From NCBI GenBank assembly GCA_017514045.1, contig JAFWLS010000016.1, forward strand, positions 1-64,000: 64,000 bases of DNA, read 5' to 3'. Below the pieces are notes generated by a model. It had not been told where the DNA came from. It saw only the letters and a program-made list of their open reading frames with translations, and ran no database searches. This DNA comes from Candidatus Saccharimonadota bacterium. GTDB lineage: Bacteria; Patescibacteriota; Saccharimonadia; Saccharimonadales; Saccharimonadaceae. Positions 43,033 through 50,502 of the stretch are shown piece after piece; the first letter of the stretch is position 1; each line of letters opens with the position of its first letter. Both the position numbers and the translations under genes were made by a program.

Positions 43033-43616
43033 TATGAAAAAGGCTCCGCTGGATTGCGGAGCCTACCTAGGGGAATAGTTAGGACGAAATGAAAGATCTT
43101 CCATGGGGGGCACATTCACTGGGAAACGGGCGCCTTGATTTTACTTGGCCGCGGTCGTCTTACTGATTGGTTTTGAGGAACATGTGGAATGCACAGATTT
43201 GTAAGATGGGCAGGCGTCTGTTAAGTAAGTCGAGCAAGTAAACGGTGACAGGGTACGTGTTTTACGAGAAGGTAGCTTAAACTTCTTAGAGTCTACCTGG
43301 GAGTACTTGGCGGAGCACAGAGCCCGGTTCTCAAGGGGCTGAGAAAGGGATGCCCGCCTCAAGAGCGAGCATAACATGGCGGCCATAATTGAATGCAAGT
43401 CGCTTGTCTGTACTCGCGCTTTTACCAAATGCGCTGTCATGATCAAGCTTCTTGGGAGCTCCGATTCAATTTTGACACCTTTTACCAAGATGACGCCAAG
43501 TAAAAACACGTGAGGAATTCGTTCTGCCTATCGGCTCATTTAATGACCCAATGGACTTCCTCCTCCTAACTATATGGAATTAACGTACTACCGAGAGCCC
43601 TCCTTTCCCGAGTGAT
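43033..43616 (-). ncRNA. Candidate ~580-nt structured non-coding RNA (RNA2)
   Basis: On the minus strand a consensus promoter (TTGACA at 43651-43646, 17 bases, TAAAAT at 43628-43623) is followed by about 580 nt and an intrinsic terminator GGCTCCGC / GCGGAGCC with TTTTT (43063-43037). The ends pair: ATAGTTAGGA (43573-43564) and TCCTAACTAT (43084-43075). GGAGGAAGTCC near the 5' end recalls RNase P RNA, but other RNase P and tmRNA signatures are absent. A 122-codon frame inside (43141-43509, GTG) has unnatural composition and no ribosome site. Confidence 0.6.
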
Positions 43617-43622
43617 AAGTGG

Positions 43623-43651
43623 ATTTTAGCATGCGAGAAAAGTGGTGTCAA
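43623..43651 (-). promoter_or_regulatory. Promoter of RNA2
   Basis: On the minus strand, TTGACA, 17 bases, TAAAAT: one of the strongest promoters in the window, with no Shine-Dalgarno or plausible start codon just downstream. Confidence 0.85.
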
Positions 43652-43672
43652 GCGAGAATTATTTTGTTATAG

Positions 43673-43869
43673 AAAAGGGCTCCGCTTGTGCGGAGCCGGG
43701 GGATGGAGAATGTGCAATAGAGTGTTATGGATTTTAGGCGAATCGAAAACGATAATGTGGTATAGTATTTGCTCTAAAACATTTCTCCTATGCAGTTTTC
43801 AAGGTACGCCTGCCTATTGTCTCTCGATGGATGTAGGATCCATTCTTTGAGACTTCACTATTGAGGCGT
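43673..43869 (-). ncRNA. Candidate ~195-nt structured non-coding RNA (RNA1)
   Basis: A promoter at the end of tsaD (TTGAGC 43902-43897, 17 bases, TAAAAT 43879-43874) leads into two folded domains. The 5' domain has nested stems ACGCC/GGCGT, GTCTC/GAGAC and ATGGAT/ATCCAT. The 3' domain has GGAGAAATG pairing with CATTCTCC, TTTTAG/CTAAAA and ATCG/CGAT. The terminator GGCTCCGC / GCGGAGCC with CTTTT ends it at about 43673. Its size fits 6S RNA, but I cannot confirm that class. It could also be a tsaD 3' UTR RNA. Confidence 0.6.
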
Positions 43870-43898
43870 TCTCATTTTAACATAGGGGAGGGGCGAGC

Positions 43899-45002
43899 TC
43901 AAGCAATAGCAGATCTAGGAGAAATGTCGAGAGAATATGGATCTGTGGGTGGAATGCCGGATTTAATCTCGTAGTAGGCGGCCATAGCGACCATGGCGGC
44001 GTTATCACCGGAAAACATGTGGGAGGGGAAGAAGAGTGCTACTGTGTTGTTAGGCATATTGTCATTCGAGGATGAAGCGAATTTCTTCTTCGCCGCATTT
44101 CTCAAGGCGCTGTTTGCGCTGACTCCCCCGGCAAAAACAATTGATTTAGCGTCTGGATGTTCTGTTTTTGCCTGAGCGACTTTTTCTAAGAGTATATCGA
44201 CGGCAGTTTTCTGGAAACTGGCGGAAAAATCAGCAATTTGTTTTTCGTTCAGTAAATTCTTTAAATCGTGTGATGGAAAATCGATACCGACTCCACATTC
44301 TTTTTGTACGGTGCGAAGTACGGCTGTTTTGAGGCCAGAGAATGAGAAATTTAGACCTTCAATTCGTGGGTGAGGGAACTTATACCTATCTGGATCTCCT
44401 TTTTCGGCGGCTTTGGCTACAGATGGGCCGCCTGGGTAGGGAAGACCGAGGATTTTAGCGACTTTGTCAAAGCATTCGCCGATGGCATCATCGAGTGTTG
44501 TGCCGATTATTTCGAAAGAGTTGTGTTCTTTCATGTAAATAATTTGAGTATGCCCACCAGATATGACAAGGGATAGTAATGGGAATGTTGGAAATGTTTC
44601 GTCTTTTTGACTTTGGCTGGACGCAGTTGAGGACGGTTCTTTTATCCAATTACTGTAGATGTGACTTTTGAGGTGGTGAACTGCGTAGAGTGGTTTGTCG
44701 TGAAGAATAGCGAGGGTGCGAGCGGTGAGAGTACCGATGAGAAGAGAACCAAGTAGTCCGGGCGTGTGAGTGACGGCAATGGCATCTATGTCGTTCCAGG
44801 TTATTTCGGCGTCAGTAAAGGCTTTGTCGATGACTGGCAGGATGGCTTCTAGATGGGAACGAGCAGCTACTTCAGGGATGACACCGCCATATGTTTTGAA
44901 AATGTCGATTTGCGAAACGACGATATTGCTCAAAATTTCGCCGTCTTTCAGAATGGCGGCAGCGGTTTCGTCGCAAGATGACTCGATGGCCAAAATTATC
45001 AT
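43899..45002 (-). CDS. tsaD: TsaD, catalytic subunit of t6A tRNA modification
   Basis: A 367-residue protein. ILAIESSCDETAAAI begins the family, HHLKSH near residue 108 supplies the metal-binding His pair, and YPGGPSVAKAAEKGD and FAGGVSANSALR follow. It transfers threonylcarbamoyl to A37 of tRNAs reading ANN codons, with TsaB and TsaE (34441-35324). TATAAT ends 6 nt before the ATG: leaderless. Its stop codon overlaps the -35 of the RNA1 promoter. Confidence 0.95.
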   Translation of the reverse strand: MIILAIESSCDETAAAILKDGEILSNIVVSQIDIFKTYGGVIPEVAARSHLEAILPVIDKAFTDAEITWNDIDAIAVTHTPGLLGSLLIGTLTARTLAILHDKPLYAVHHLKSHIYSNWIKEPSSTASSQSQKDETFPTFPLLSLVISGGHTQIIYMKEHNSFEIIGTTLDDAIGECFDKVAKILGLPYPGGPSVAKAAEKGDPDRYKFPHPRIEGLNFSFSGLKTAVLRTVQKECGVGIDFPSHDLKNLLNEKQIADFSASFQKTAVDILLEKVAQAKTEHPDAKSIVFAGGVSANSALRNAAKKKFASSSNDNMPNNTVALFFPSHMFSGDNAAMVAMAAYYEIKSGIPPTDPYSLDISPRSAIA

Positions 45003-45031
45003 TAGTATATTATAACATATATCTGAGGTAG

Positions 45032-45057
45032 AAAAAAGCCCGACTGGGGTCGGGCTT
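45032..45057 (-). terminator. Terminator of the 45079 gene
   Basis: On the minus strand, AAGCCCGAC-CCCA-GTCGGGCTT followed by TTTT. Confidence 0.88.
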
Positions 45058-45078
45058 GGTGAGTATAGAAAGGGTAGA

Positions 45079-45708
45079 TTAATTTTCGGGCGCTATGAAA
45101 GTGTATCTTACGTGCTCGCTTTCTTCTTTTTTGAAGAAATCTTTGATAATCGGGATCGCCGCCATAGAACACTTTTCATCATCTTTAGAGTCAGCGCCGG
45201 AGACGCAAACATAGATGAGACAAAACGGTTTGGGCTCTAACTTCATCTTATCGTATTCTTCGATGACTTTGACGCAGATGGCACCTGCGTAAGGACCGTA
45301 TCCGCTTTCTTCGTCTATTAGGTAGGAATCCCAGAGTTCGAGGCCAGACTTTAGACCAATGCCTAAGCGGTCGGCGCGGGCGCAGTGGGCGATTTTCATT
45401 GCAGAGTAGGAATAGCAGTCAACCAAGTGCGTAATTCCGTCCCATTCACTTTGGATGATCCGACTCCCGCTGGGCGTGATACAATAGGTGGTTTCATAAT
45501 CGGGGACGTCGATGAGAATAGGCATACCATTTTCGTCCAATTTGATCTTGCCTTTCCCTCCAAGCCACTGGTTTGCTCCAGGGCAGAGAGGATAGGCGAG
45601 GATACGGATGGCTCCGTTGCCAGACTCTCTGAAAATTGGAATTTCCTGAGCTTTTCTGCGAACGGTTTCGAGGATTTTTTCTTCGAGCGAATTAAAGGTA
45701 TTATTCAT
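45079..45708 (-). CDS. Hypothetical protein, 209 residues
   Basis: A soluble alpha/beta protein without signal or membrane helix. It has several Cys (PLCPGANQ, HLVDCYSYS, IAHCARAD, LIYVCVSG) and a predicted internal strand FCLIYVCVSGADSKDD near 165. A GGAAGGA ribosome site precedes the ATG. No family recognised. It is flanked by terminators, so it is its own transcription unit between tsaD and an ABC exporter. Confidence 0.7.
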   Translation of the reverse strand: MNNTFNSLEEKILETVRRKAQEIPIFRESGNGAIRILAYPLCPGANQWLGGKGKIKLDENGMPILIDVPDYETTYCITPSGSRIIQSEWDGITHLVDCYSYSAMKIAHCARADRLGIGLKSGLELWDSYLIDEESGYGPYAGAICVKVIEEYDKMKLEPKPFCLIYVCVSGADSKDDEKCSMAAIPIIKDFFKKEESEHVRYTFIAPEN

Positions 45709-45798
45709 GCGATCATCCTTCCTTTCTGTCTGTTAAAGTACTCTTCAATAGAGGTATATTATAACATAAAAATGTTACTAAATCAAGTTAGACGTGTC

Positions 45799-47031
45799 TT
45801 ATGCCCAGAATTTTAAGGAATAGATAGGATTCTTGTGGGCTGCTTTGATAGCAGGATAGAGACCGAAGACAATGCCGGTGATAAAGCTTACCACAAAGGT
45901 AATGACAAGTATCTGCCAAGAAATGAATGGATTGAATGGTGTTACTAGGCAGAGAAGGAACGAGAGAATGTAACCAAGGATTAACCCCATTAGTCCTCCC
46001 GTAAGGGATAATATTAGAGCCTCAATGAGAAATTGTAAAAGAATATTGCCGGTGGAGGCGCCAATGGCTTTGCGGACACCAATTTCGTGGGTGCGTTCGG
46101 CGACGGATACGAGCATGATATTCATTATGCCGATGCCGCCAACGACAAGTGAAATTCCTGCAACGATGGCTAGAATGCCGGAGATGATGGATAGTAGGGA
46201 GCCGGCAGGGTGCGTGATTTCGTCACCAGACAAGACAACAAAATTGTTATCGCCTGATTTGGAAGCAATAAGTGCTTCTGATATTTTGTTTGAGGTTTCA
46301 GCAAGCGTGTCGGTATTTTCAGTGCGGATGTTTATTTGTTGGATTTGGAGAGAATTGTCGATGTTGTTTAGATCGGAGGCACATACAAAGAGCGAAGCGT
46401 CGAGATCGACATTATTGAAGTTGATAGGATCGTCTACTTCAGCTAAAGTGCCAATAATAATGAAGCGTTGGCCTAAGAGTGTAATAGCCTTGCCGATTGG
46501 TTCTGCTGTGCCGAAAAGAGCATTGGCAAGTTTTGTGCCGATAACGGCAGTTGGTGTTTCAGACTCTTCGCGGAGGAAAGTTCCGTTTTTGAGGCTGAGA
46601 TTTTGAATTTTCAGAAAGTCTGAGTTAGTGCCTATGACTGTGGCGGAGGCGACGACGGTATCTGTTTCGCCTTTTAGTGAATTGACCGAGACGGCGAGTG
46701 GAGAGACTGAAGCGACGCCTTCGATTTTGCTAATTGTGTTAACATCTTTTAAAGTAAGGTTAGATTTAAGGTATTGGGTAGAAGACGTTAGTTCTGTTAC
46801 GATAGAGTCTACAGTTGAGCGAGTTGAAGAAGGACGGACGACTATTAGGTTGGAGCCGACTTTGGATACTTGAGTTGAGACTAGAGAGGAGATGCTTCCC
46901 ATAAGGGAAAGAATCAAAATGATTGATGCAACGCCAATAGAGATGCCCAGACAAGTAAGAAACGAGCGCGTACGATTGCGTTTGAGGGATGATTTAGCTA
47001 GTTCGTAATGTGTGCGTAGTAGTAAAGCCAT
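45799..47031 (-). CDS. MacB/FtsX-type ABC transporter permease
   Basis: A 410-residue protein. One N-terminal helix (about 22-44) precedes an extracytoplasmic MacB-type domain (about 45-270) and three C-terminal helices with VSVAERTHEIGVRKAIGAS, the FtsX signature. It directly follows its ATPase gene with no gap. MacB-type exporters move peptides, antibiotics or lipoproteins; the substrate here is unknown. Confidence 0.9.
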   Translation of the reverse strand: MALLLRTHYELAKSSLKRNRTRSFLTCLGISIGVASIILILSLMGSISSLVSTQVSKVGSNLIVVRPSSTRSTVDSIVTELTSSTQYLKSNLTLKDVNTISKIEGVASVSPLAVSVNSLKGETDTVVASATVIGTNSDFLKIQNLSLKNGTFLREESETPTAVIGTKLANALFGTAEPIGKAITLLGQRFIIIGTLAEVDDPINFNNVDLDASLFVCASDLNNIDNSLQIQQINIRTENTDTLAETSNKISEALIASKSGDNNFVVLSGDEITHPAGSLLSIISGILAIVAGISLVVGGIGIMNIMLVSVAERTHEIGVRKAIGASTGNILLQFLIEALILSLTGGLMGLILGYILSFLLCLVTPFNPFISWQILVITFVVSFITGIVFGLYPAIKAAHKNPIYSLKFWA

Positions 47032-47844
47032 TTATTTCTTACCTTTTTTCTTTTTGTTACTTTTTCTGCGACTCTTGAAGATCTTGCGTGGGGTTTTACG
47101 TTCAATTGGAACAGGAAGGTCACTATCTTTGACGGTCTTGATATCGGTATCGATTGTCCCGTCGAGCATATTGATGACGCGTGTAGCATAGGACGTGAGT
47201 GCGGGATTGTGAGTGACCATGATAATAGTATTACCTTCGCTATGGATGCGTCTAAGTTCTTCCATGACGGTAGTAGATGAACGAGAATCGAGATTGCCAG
47301 TAGGCTCGTCAGCGAGAATGATTTCTGGGTGAGAGACAATGGCTCGTGCGATAGCGGCGCGTTGTTGTTGTCCTCCAGAGAGCTGGAAGGGTAGGTAATA
47401 CTCTTTATCTTTCATATTGAAGCGCTCTAGGGCTTCTGATGCCTTAATGAGGCGGCGAGTTTTGTGATATCCTGAATAGACTAGCGGGAGAGCAACATTT
47501 TCAATGATTGGGAGGTTAGGGATAAGATTAAAGTTTTGGAAAATAAAGCCTATTTTTTTGGCGCGGAGACGTGCTTGACGGCTAGCAGAAATGCGGCTGG
47601 CTAGTTCATCATTTAATAGGTATTTACCGCTGGTAGGAGTGTCAAGAAGGCCTATGATATTTAAAAGCGTAGTTTTACCACAACCGGATGGGCCCATGAT
47701 CATGATGAATTCGCCGCGTTTGACTTCTAGGTCGAAGTTTTGTAGAGCGTAAGAAGCTGCGTCGCCGTAGCCAAAGCGTTTAGAGAGACCCTCGAGTTTG
47801 ATTATGGTCTCGTTGGTGTTGTTTTCTGACTGTTCCTCGTTCAT
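47032..47844 (-). CDS. ABC transporter ATP-binding protein (MacB/LolD-like)
   Basis: A 270-residue protein. Walker A GPSGCGKTTLLN is near residue 53, the signature LSGGQQQRAAIAR near 155, and Walker B IILADEPTGNLDS near 176. A Lys/Arg-rich tail (about 240-270) is unusual and may bind membrane or nucleic acid. TATAAT ends 8 nt before the ATG. Pairs with the permease downstream. Confidence 0.93.
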   Translation of the reverse strand: MNEEQSENNTNETIIKLEGLSKRFGYGDAASYALQNFDLEVKRGEFIMIMGPSGCGKTTLLNIIGLLDTPTSGKYLLNDELASRISASRQARLRAKKIGFIFQNFNLIPNLPIIENVALPLVYSGYHKTRRLIKASEALERFNMKDKEYYLPFQLSGGQQQRAAIARAIVSHPEIILADEPTGNLDSRSSTTVMEELRRIHSEGNTIIMVTHNPALTSYATRVINMLDGTIDTDIKTVKDSDLPVPIERKTPRKIFKSRRKSNKKKKGKK

Positions 47845-47973
47845 TTATTGTTATTATAAACTTGAACAATAAATTTTAGAAGGGGTTTTTGTAACAAAAT
47901 GTTGTAAAAAATACAATGATTTTACGATGATCAATAGCTGATATTTTCTTAATTCGGCCTAGGTTTGAGGATC

Positions 47974-48002
47974 TTCAAAAATAGGGGGAAGTATGTTATA
48001 CT
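47974..48002 (+). promoter_or_regulatory. tRNA-Ser(GGA) promoter
   Basis: TTCAAA, 17 bases, TATACT, about 10 nt before the tRNA. Confidence 0.7.
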
Positions 48003-48012
48003 AGTCGCACGC

Positions 48013-48102
48013 GGAAGTGTGTCCGAGTGGTTTAAGGAGCACGCTTGGAAAGCGTGTGAGCGGGCAACCGTTCCGGAGGTTCGAATCCTCTCGCTTCCGC
48101 CA
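48013..48102 (+). tRNA. tRNA-Ser (anticodon GGA)
   Basis: GGAAGTG pairs with CGCTTCC (one G-T) before G-CCA. The anticodon stem CACGC/GCGTG encloses TTGGAAA, anticodon GGA. A long variable arm and the T-arm GGAGGTTCGAATCCTC follow. CCA is encoded. Followed by element copy C. Confidence 0.95.
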
Positions 48103-48296
48103 GAATCGAGTCTATAGAAAATACCCCCTGCGGGGGCATTTTTTATAGACCGCTTGGCAGAGCCAAGCGGGGATTCTCCTCTCCTGCGTCGTCGGTCCAG
48201 AAAAACAAGTTTTTCTGTAGCCTCCTCCTTGGAGGCGAATCCTCTAAAACTTATGTTTTATGCGAAGAGCACGCAGTGTTCCTCTCGTTTCCGCCA
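48082..48296 (+). repeat. tRNA-associated ~154-bp element, copy C (right end interrupted)
   Basis: CGAATCCTCT of the T-arm (48082) recurs at 48236, 154 bp on. In between lie a terminator TCTATA...TATAGA with CCCCC/GGGGG (48111-48149), the hairpin CGCTTGGC / GCCAAGCG (48151-48169), GGATTCTCCTCTCC with CTGCGTCGTCGG, the hairpin CAGAAAAAC / GTTTTTCTG (48198-48217) and CCTCCTTGGAGG. The second tRNA end is split by 35 bp between two CCTCT copies (48241, 48281), then continues CGTTTCCGCCA with one change. Confidence 0.87.
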
Positions 48297-48398
48297 TCAT
48301 GAGCCATCTTGGCGTTTTTTGCTAGTATTAAATGTTCATCGGAGCACGTAAAAGAGAGTAGTATTGGCTGCGTTTTGTACTTCATTCTTAAATAAAAA

Positions 48399-48419
48399 TC
48401 CCCCAAATGGGGCTTTTTT
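48399..48419 (+). terminator. Terminator after the tRNA-Ser region
   Basis: CCCC-AAAT-GGGG followed by CTTTTTT. Confidence 0.7.
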
Positions 48420-48497
48420 AATGTTTGAGATATTGGTATAATGGTTGGTACCGATCGGTGTACCTTTACTTGCTGGAAATTTGAACGAAAGGAGAAG

Positions 48498-48575
48498 ATG
48501 CTATTGTTTGCCTTAGCTAAGAATGCTTTTTCGGAACAGGAACGTGTTGCAATGGCTAATTTTAGTATCAAGTGA
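48498..48575 (+). CDS. Possible 25-residue small protein
   Basis: An extended -10 (TGGTATAAT, 48434-48442), a leader hairpin (GGTAC / GTACC), AAAGGAG and an ATG at 48498 give a 25-codon frame (MLLFALAKNAFSEQERVAMA...). A GC-rich terminator at 48665-48688 closes the unit. The signals are good, but such a short frame may instead be the leader of a regulatory RNA. Confidence 0.45.
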   Translation: MLLFALAKNAFSEQERVAMANFSIK

Positions 48576-48664
48576 GGAGGCCCCGCAGAGCGAGGTATAA
48601 GATCCATGAACACTTGATAACTGCTACTCAGGCATCAATCAATTCTAACAATTTCTCGCAAACT

Positions 48665-48688
48665 GGCGCCCAGGTGGGCGCCTTTTTT
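48665..48688 (+). terminator. Terminator of the small-protein unit
   Basis: GGCGCCC-AGGT-GGGCGCC then TTTTTT. Confidence 0.9.
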
Positions 48689-48717
48689 AAGAATTTAGGT
48701 TGAATCGCCAATAAAGA

Positions 48718-48738
48718 AGCCACCCGTGGGGTGGCTTT
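48718..48738 (-). terminator. Terminator of the 48751 gene
   Basis: An AAGCCACC / GGTGGCTT inverted repeat just after the minus-strand stop codon. Confidence 0.65.
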
Positions 48739-48750
48739 GTTAGGGAGGTG

Positions 48751-49125
48751 TTAGTGGGTAAAGAATCCGCCCTTGTAGAGCAGGAATGTCTCTATCACTA
48801 ACGAGAGAAAGGTGCCGTAGAAGGATGTTTCTGTTTTGATAGGTTGTCCGTATTTTGATACGACTTGGTATAGGGCAAAAACCCAAAAGGCAATCCGGAT
48901 AATTTGCGGCCAATTGATTTTTCTAAAGAAGCCTCCCCAGGCATATAAGCCGATGCTGAACAATAAGATTAAGAATACCGCGACAAGTATAGCGGGCGCT
49001 ACAGTATAGGTGTTTTCGATGCCGTCTTTGGCGAGCGAGTAGCCCCAGTAGAATAGAGCGAATGCCAGGTAGAAGAGCTGCGGGAATTCTAATTTGAGTT
49101 TCTCCTTTTTGGAAGCTTTAGACAA
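48751..49125 (-). CDS. Small polytopic membrane protein
   Basis: A 124-residue protein from TTG at 49125; an upstream TTG at 49146 would place the GGGAGGGGGAG ribosome site inside the gene. A basic N-terminus (MSKASKKEKLKLE) precedes four membrane helices (about 18-35, 42-63, 73-90, 103-118). A perfect promoter lies upstream on the minus strand (TTGACA, 17 bases, TAAAAT at 49190-49218). No family recognised. Confidence 0.72.
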   Translation of the reverse strand: MSKASKKEKLKLEFPQLFYLAFALFYWGYSLAKDGIENTYTVAPAILVAVFLILLFSIGLYAWGGFFRKINWPQIIRIAFWVFALYQVVSKYGQPIKTETSFYGTFLSLVIETFLLYKGGFFTH

Positions 49126-49189
49126 ATTTCTCCCCCTCCCTTTCAAGGTACTTATTATGTGAGATGGTAAAGCACCGTAATATATTTAT

Positions 49190-49218
49190 ATTTTAGCATA
49201 AATGATATGACTTGTCAA
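49190..49218 (-). promoter_or_regulatory. Promoter of the 48751 gene
   Basis: TTGACA (49218-49213), 17 bases, TAAAAT (49195-49190). Confidence 0.82.
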
Positions 49219-49242
49219 GATATAAGAGGAGAACGCCAAAAA

Positions 49243-49268
49243 CACTCCTGTTAGTGTTGACAGGAGTG
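49243..49268 (-). terminator. Terminator of the DUF916-like gene
   Basis: On the minus strand, CACTCCTG and CAGGAGTG arms are followed by TTTTT. Confidence 0.82.
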
Positions 49269-49294
49269 ATTTTTATACACGTCATATATGAATG

Positions 49295-50143
49295 TTAAGA
49301 CTTGATCTTGCGACGAGACTTGCGGATGCGAACGACGATAGCTGCAATGATAGAGATGAGCGTACACGAGATAAGCAATAAGAACCAAAGTGGGCAGATG
49401 ATGATGTGCTGTTCGATGTCGGAGGTTTCGCCTAAGTAAGTGATGGATTCTTTGACCGTAACGACACCTAGTGACGGGAGGTTCTCGAGATTATTGATTA
49501 GTTGACGATGGGTGTATGGCATAATGACTTCTGCGACGCGGGTTTCGTTTTCTTCGGTGGAGACGATTTCTTCGCCAGAGAAGAAGTTGGTGACTGTGAG
49601 GTCAATGTTGGCATATTCGTGAACGTTGCCGTTGTTTTCTAGCTGTGCAGTGATCGCTACTTTTGGAACGGTGGAGAATGCGGGGACAGTATGGCTAGTG
49701 ATGGCGCCATCGTGAACGGTTTCTCCAGCTACTCGTGCGTAAACGATACTGGCCATTTCGTAAACATATTCTACGACCGATGAGGAATTAGAGGCGTTGT
49801 CTGATCCGACTATAATTGCGGCATATTGGCCGCCGCCCGGGGCGTCTTCCGGAACGTTTATGGTGTAGTTTATTTCTGCGGATTCATTTGGAGCTATGGT
49901 CCCGGTGGGATTTTCAATGGTAATCCATTTAGCGAGCTGTGTTTGTTCGGTAGTTGAGACAAGATCGGCGTTGTAATCTTCACCCTCTACGCCATAAGGA
50001 GCAACTGTCACTTTGTACGTAAAAGGATCTTTCGAGTCTTGCTGGTTAAGAACGGTAATAGTGCCGGTAACCTTTTCGCCGGCCTTAAGAGAGACATCTC
50101 TCCCCATTGGTAGAATAGTAAAGGTGTTTGAGTTGTTGTCCAT
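49295..50143 (-). CDS. DUF916/WxLIP-like surface protein with C-terminal membrane anchor
   Basis: A 282-residue protein. The first 120 residues (FTILPMGRDVSLKAGEKVTG, then INVPEDAPGGGQYAAIIVG) resemble the DUF916 immunoglobulin-like domain of WxL-interacting proteins. A second beta-domain (about 140-235) and a membrane helix (about 250-272) with an Arg/Lys tail follow. There is no N-terminal signal peptide, although the topology requires export. TAAAAT ends 6 nt before the ATG: leaderless. A longer start could be missed, but no upstream codon fits. Confidence 0.72.
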   Translation of the reverse strand: MDNNSNTFTILPMGRDVSLKAGEKVTGTITVLNQQDSKDPFTYKVTVAPYGVEGEDYNADLVSTTEQTQLAKWITIENPTGTIAPNESAEINYTINVPEDAPGGGQYAAIIVGSDNASNSSSVVEYVYEMASIVYARVAGETVHDGAITSHTVPAFSTVPKVAITAQLENNGNVHEYANIDLTVTNFFSGEEIVSTEENETRVAEVIMPYTHRQLINNLENLPSLGVVTVKESITYLGETSDIEQHIIICPLWFLLLISCTLISIIAAIVVRIRKSRRKIKS

Positions 50144-50393
50144 AACTACATTTTACTAGAAGAAGGAGAATTTGTCATGGTGATAATGAGTTATTTCCTT
50201 GATATTGGCCCACTGGTTAATATAAATTATCTAGAACGGCTGCCGAAGTTTACTTCTCCTACTCCTATGTGGTTGTCATATAGTATTCTGTTGAGAAGCA
50301 CTGTTTTTATGCTATAGTAAAGACATCTAGGGGCGCGTTCTTTAAAAACGAGATTTTTGGTTAAAGAAAAAGACGAAGAATGGAGGGAAGGTT
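50144..50393. other. Intergenic region with plus-strand promoter
   Basis: No gene seen from 50165 to 50393. TTGAGA (50291-50296), 16 bases and TATAGT (50313-50318) form the promoter of the small-protein genes that follow, with a 70-nt leader. Confidence 0.6.
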
Positions 50394-50489
50394 ATGTCTG
50401 ATGGCGCAATAATACTCATAGGTGGCATATTGGTGATTATTATCGGTATAATTGTGGTGGCTTTTATGCTACCTGGCAAGAAGAAATGA
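50394..50489 (+). CDS. 31-residue membrane microprotein
   Basis: ATG at 50394 follows GGAGGGAAGG. The product is MSDGAIILIGGILVIIIGII..., a single membrane helix ending in LPGKKK, the simplest positive-inside single-pass layout. The TGA overlaps the GAGGAGG ribosome site of the next gene. Promoter, ribosome site and operon position support expression. Function unknown. Confidence 0.65.
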   Translation: MSDGAIILIGGILVIIIGIIVVAFMLPGKKK

Positions 50490-50502
50490 GGAGGATGAAC
50501 AG

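Noticed and set aside
43141-43509. 122-codon minus-strand reading frame
   Set aside because: GTG start without ribosome site, Cys/Ser/Lys composition unlike any neighbour, no domain, and it lies inside a transcript with RNA-type promoter, paired ends and terminator.
43075-43616. RNase P RNA or tmRNA for the large transcript
   Set aside because: GGAGGAAGTCC resembles the RNase P 5' motif, but ACAGAA/GGCTTA-type 3' motifs are not in place; no tRNA-like T-loop or CCA end for tmRNA. Kept as unassigned ncRNA.
43771-43780. GTTTTAGAGC on the minus strand, like a type II CRISPR repeat
   Set aside because: Single occurrence, no spacers or cas genes; it is one arm region of the RNA1 fold.
48251-48613. 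120-codon minus-strand frame
   Set aside because: It crosses the end of the tRNA element, a terminator and the plus-strand small-protein unit; no ribosome site.
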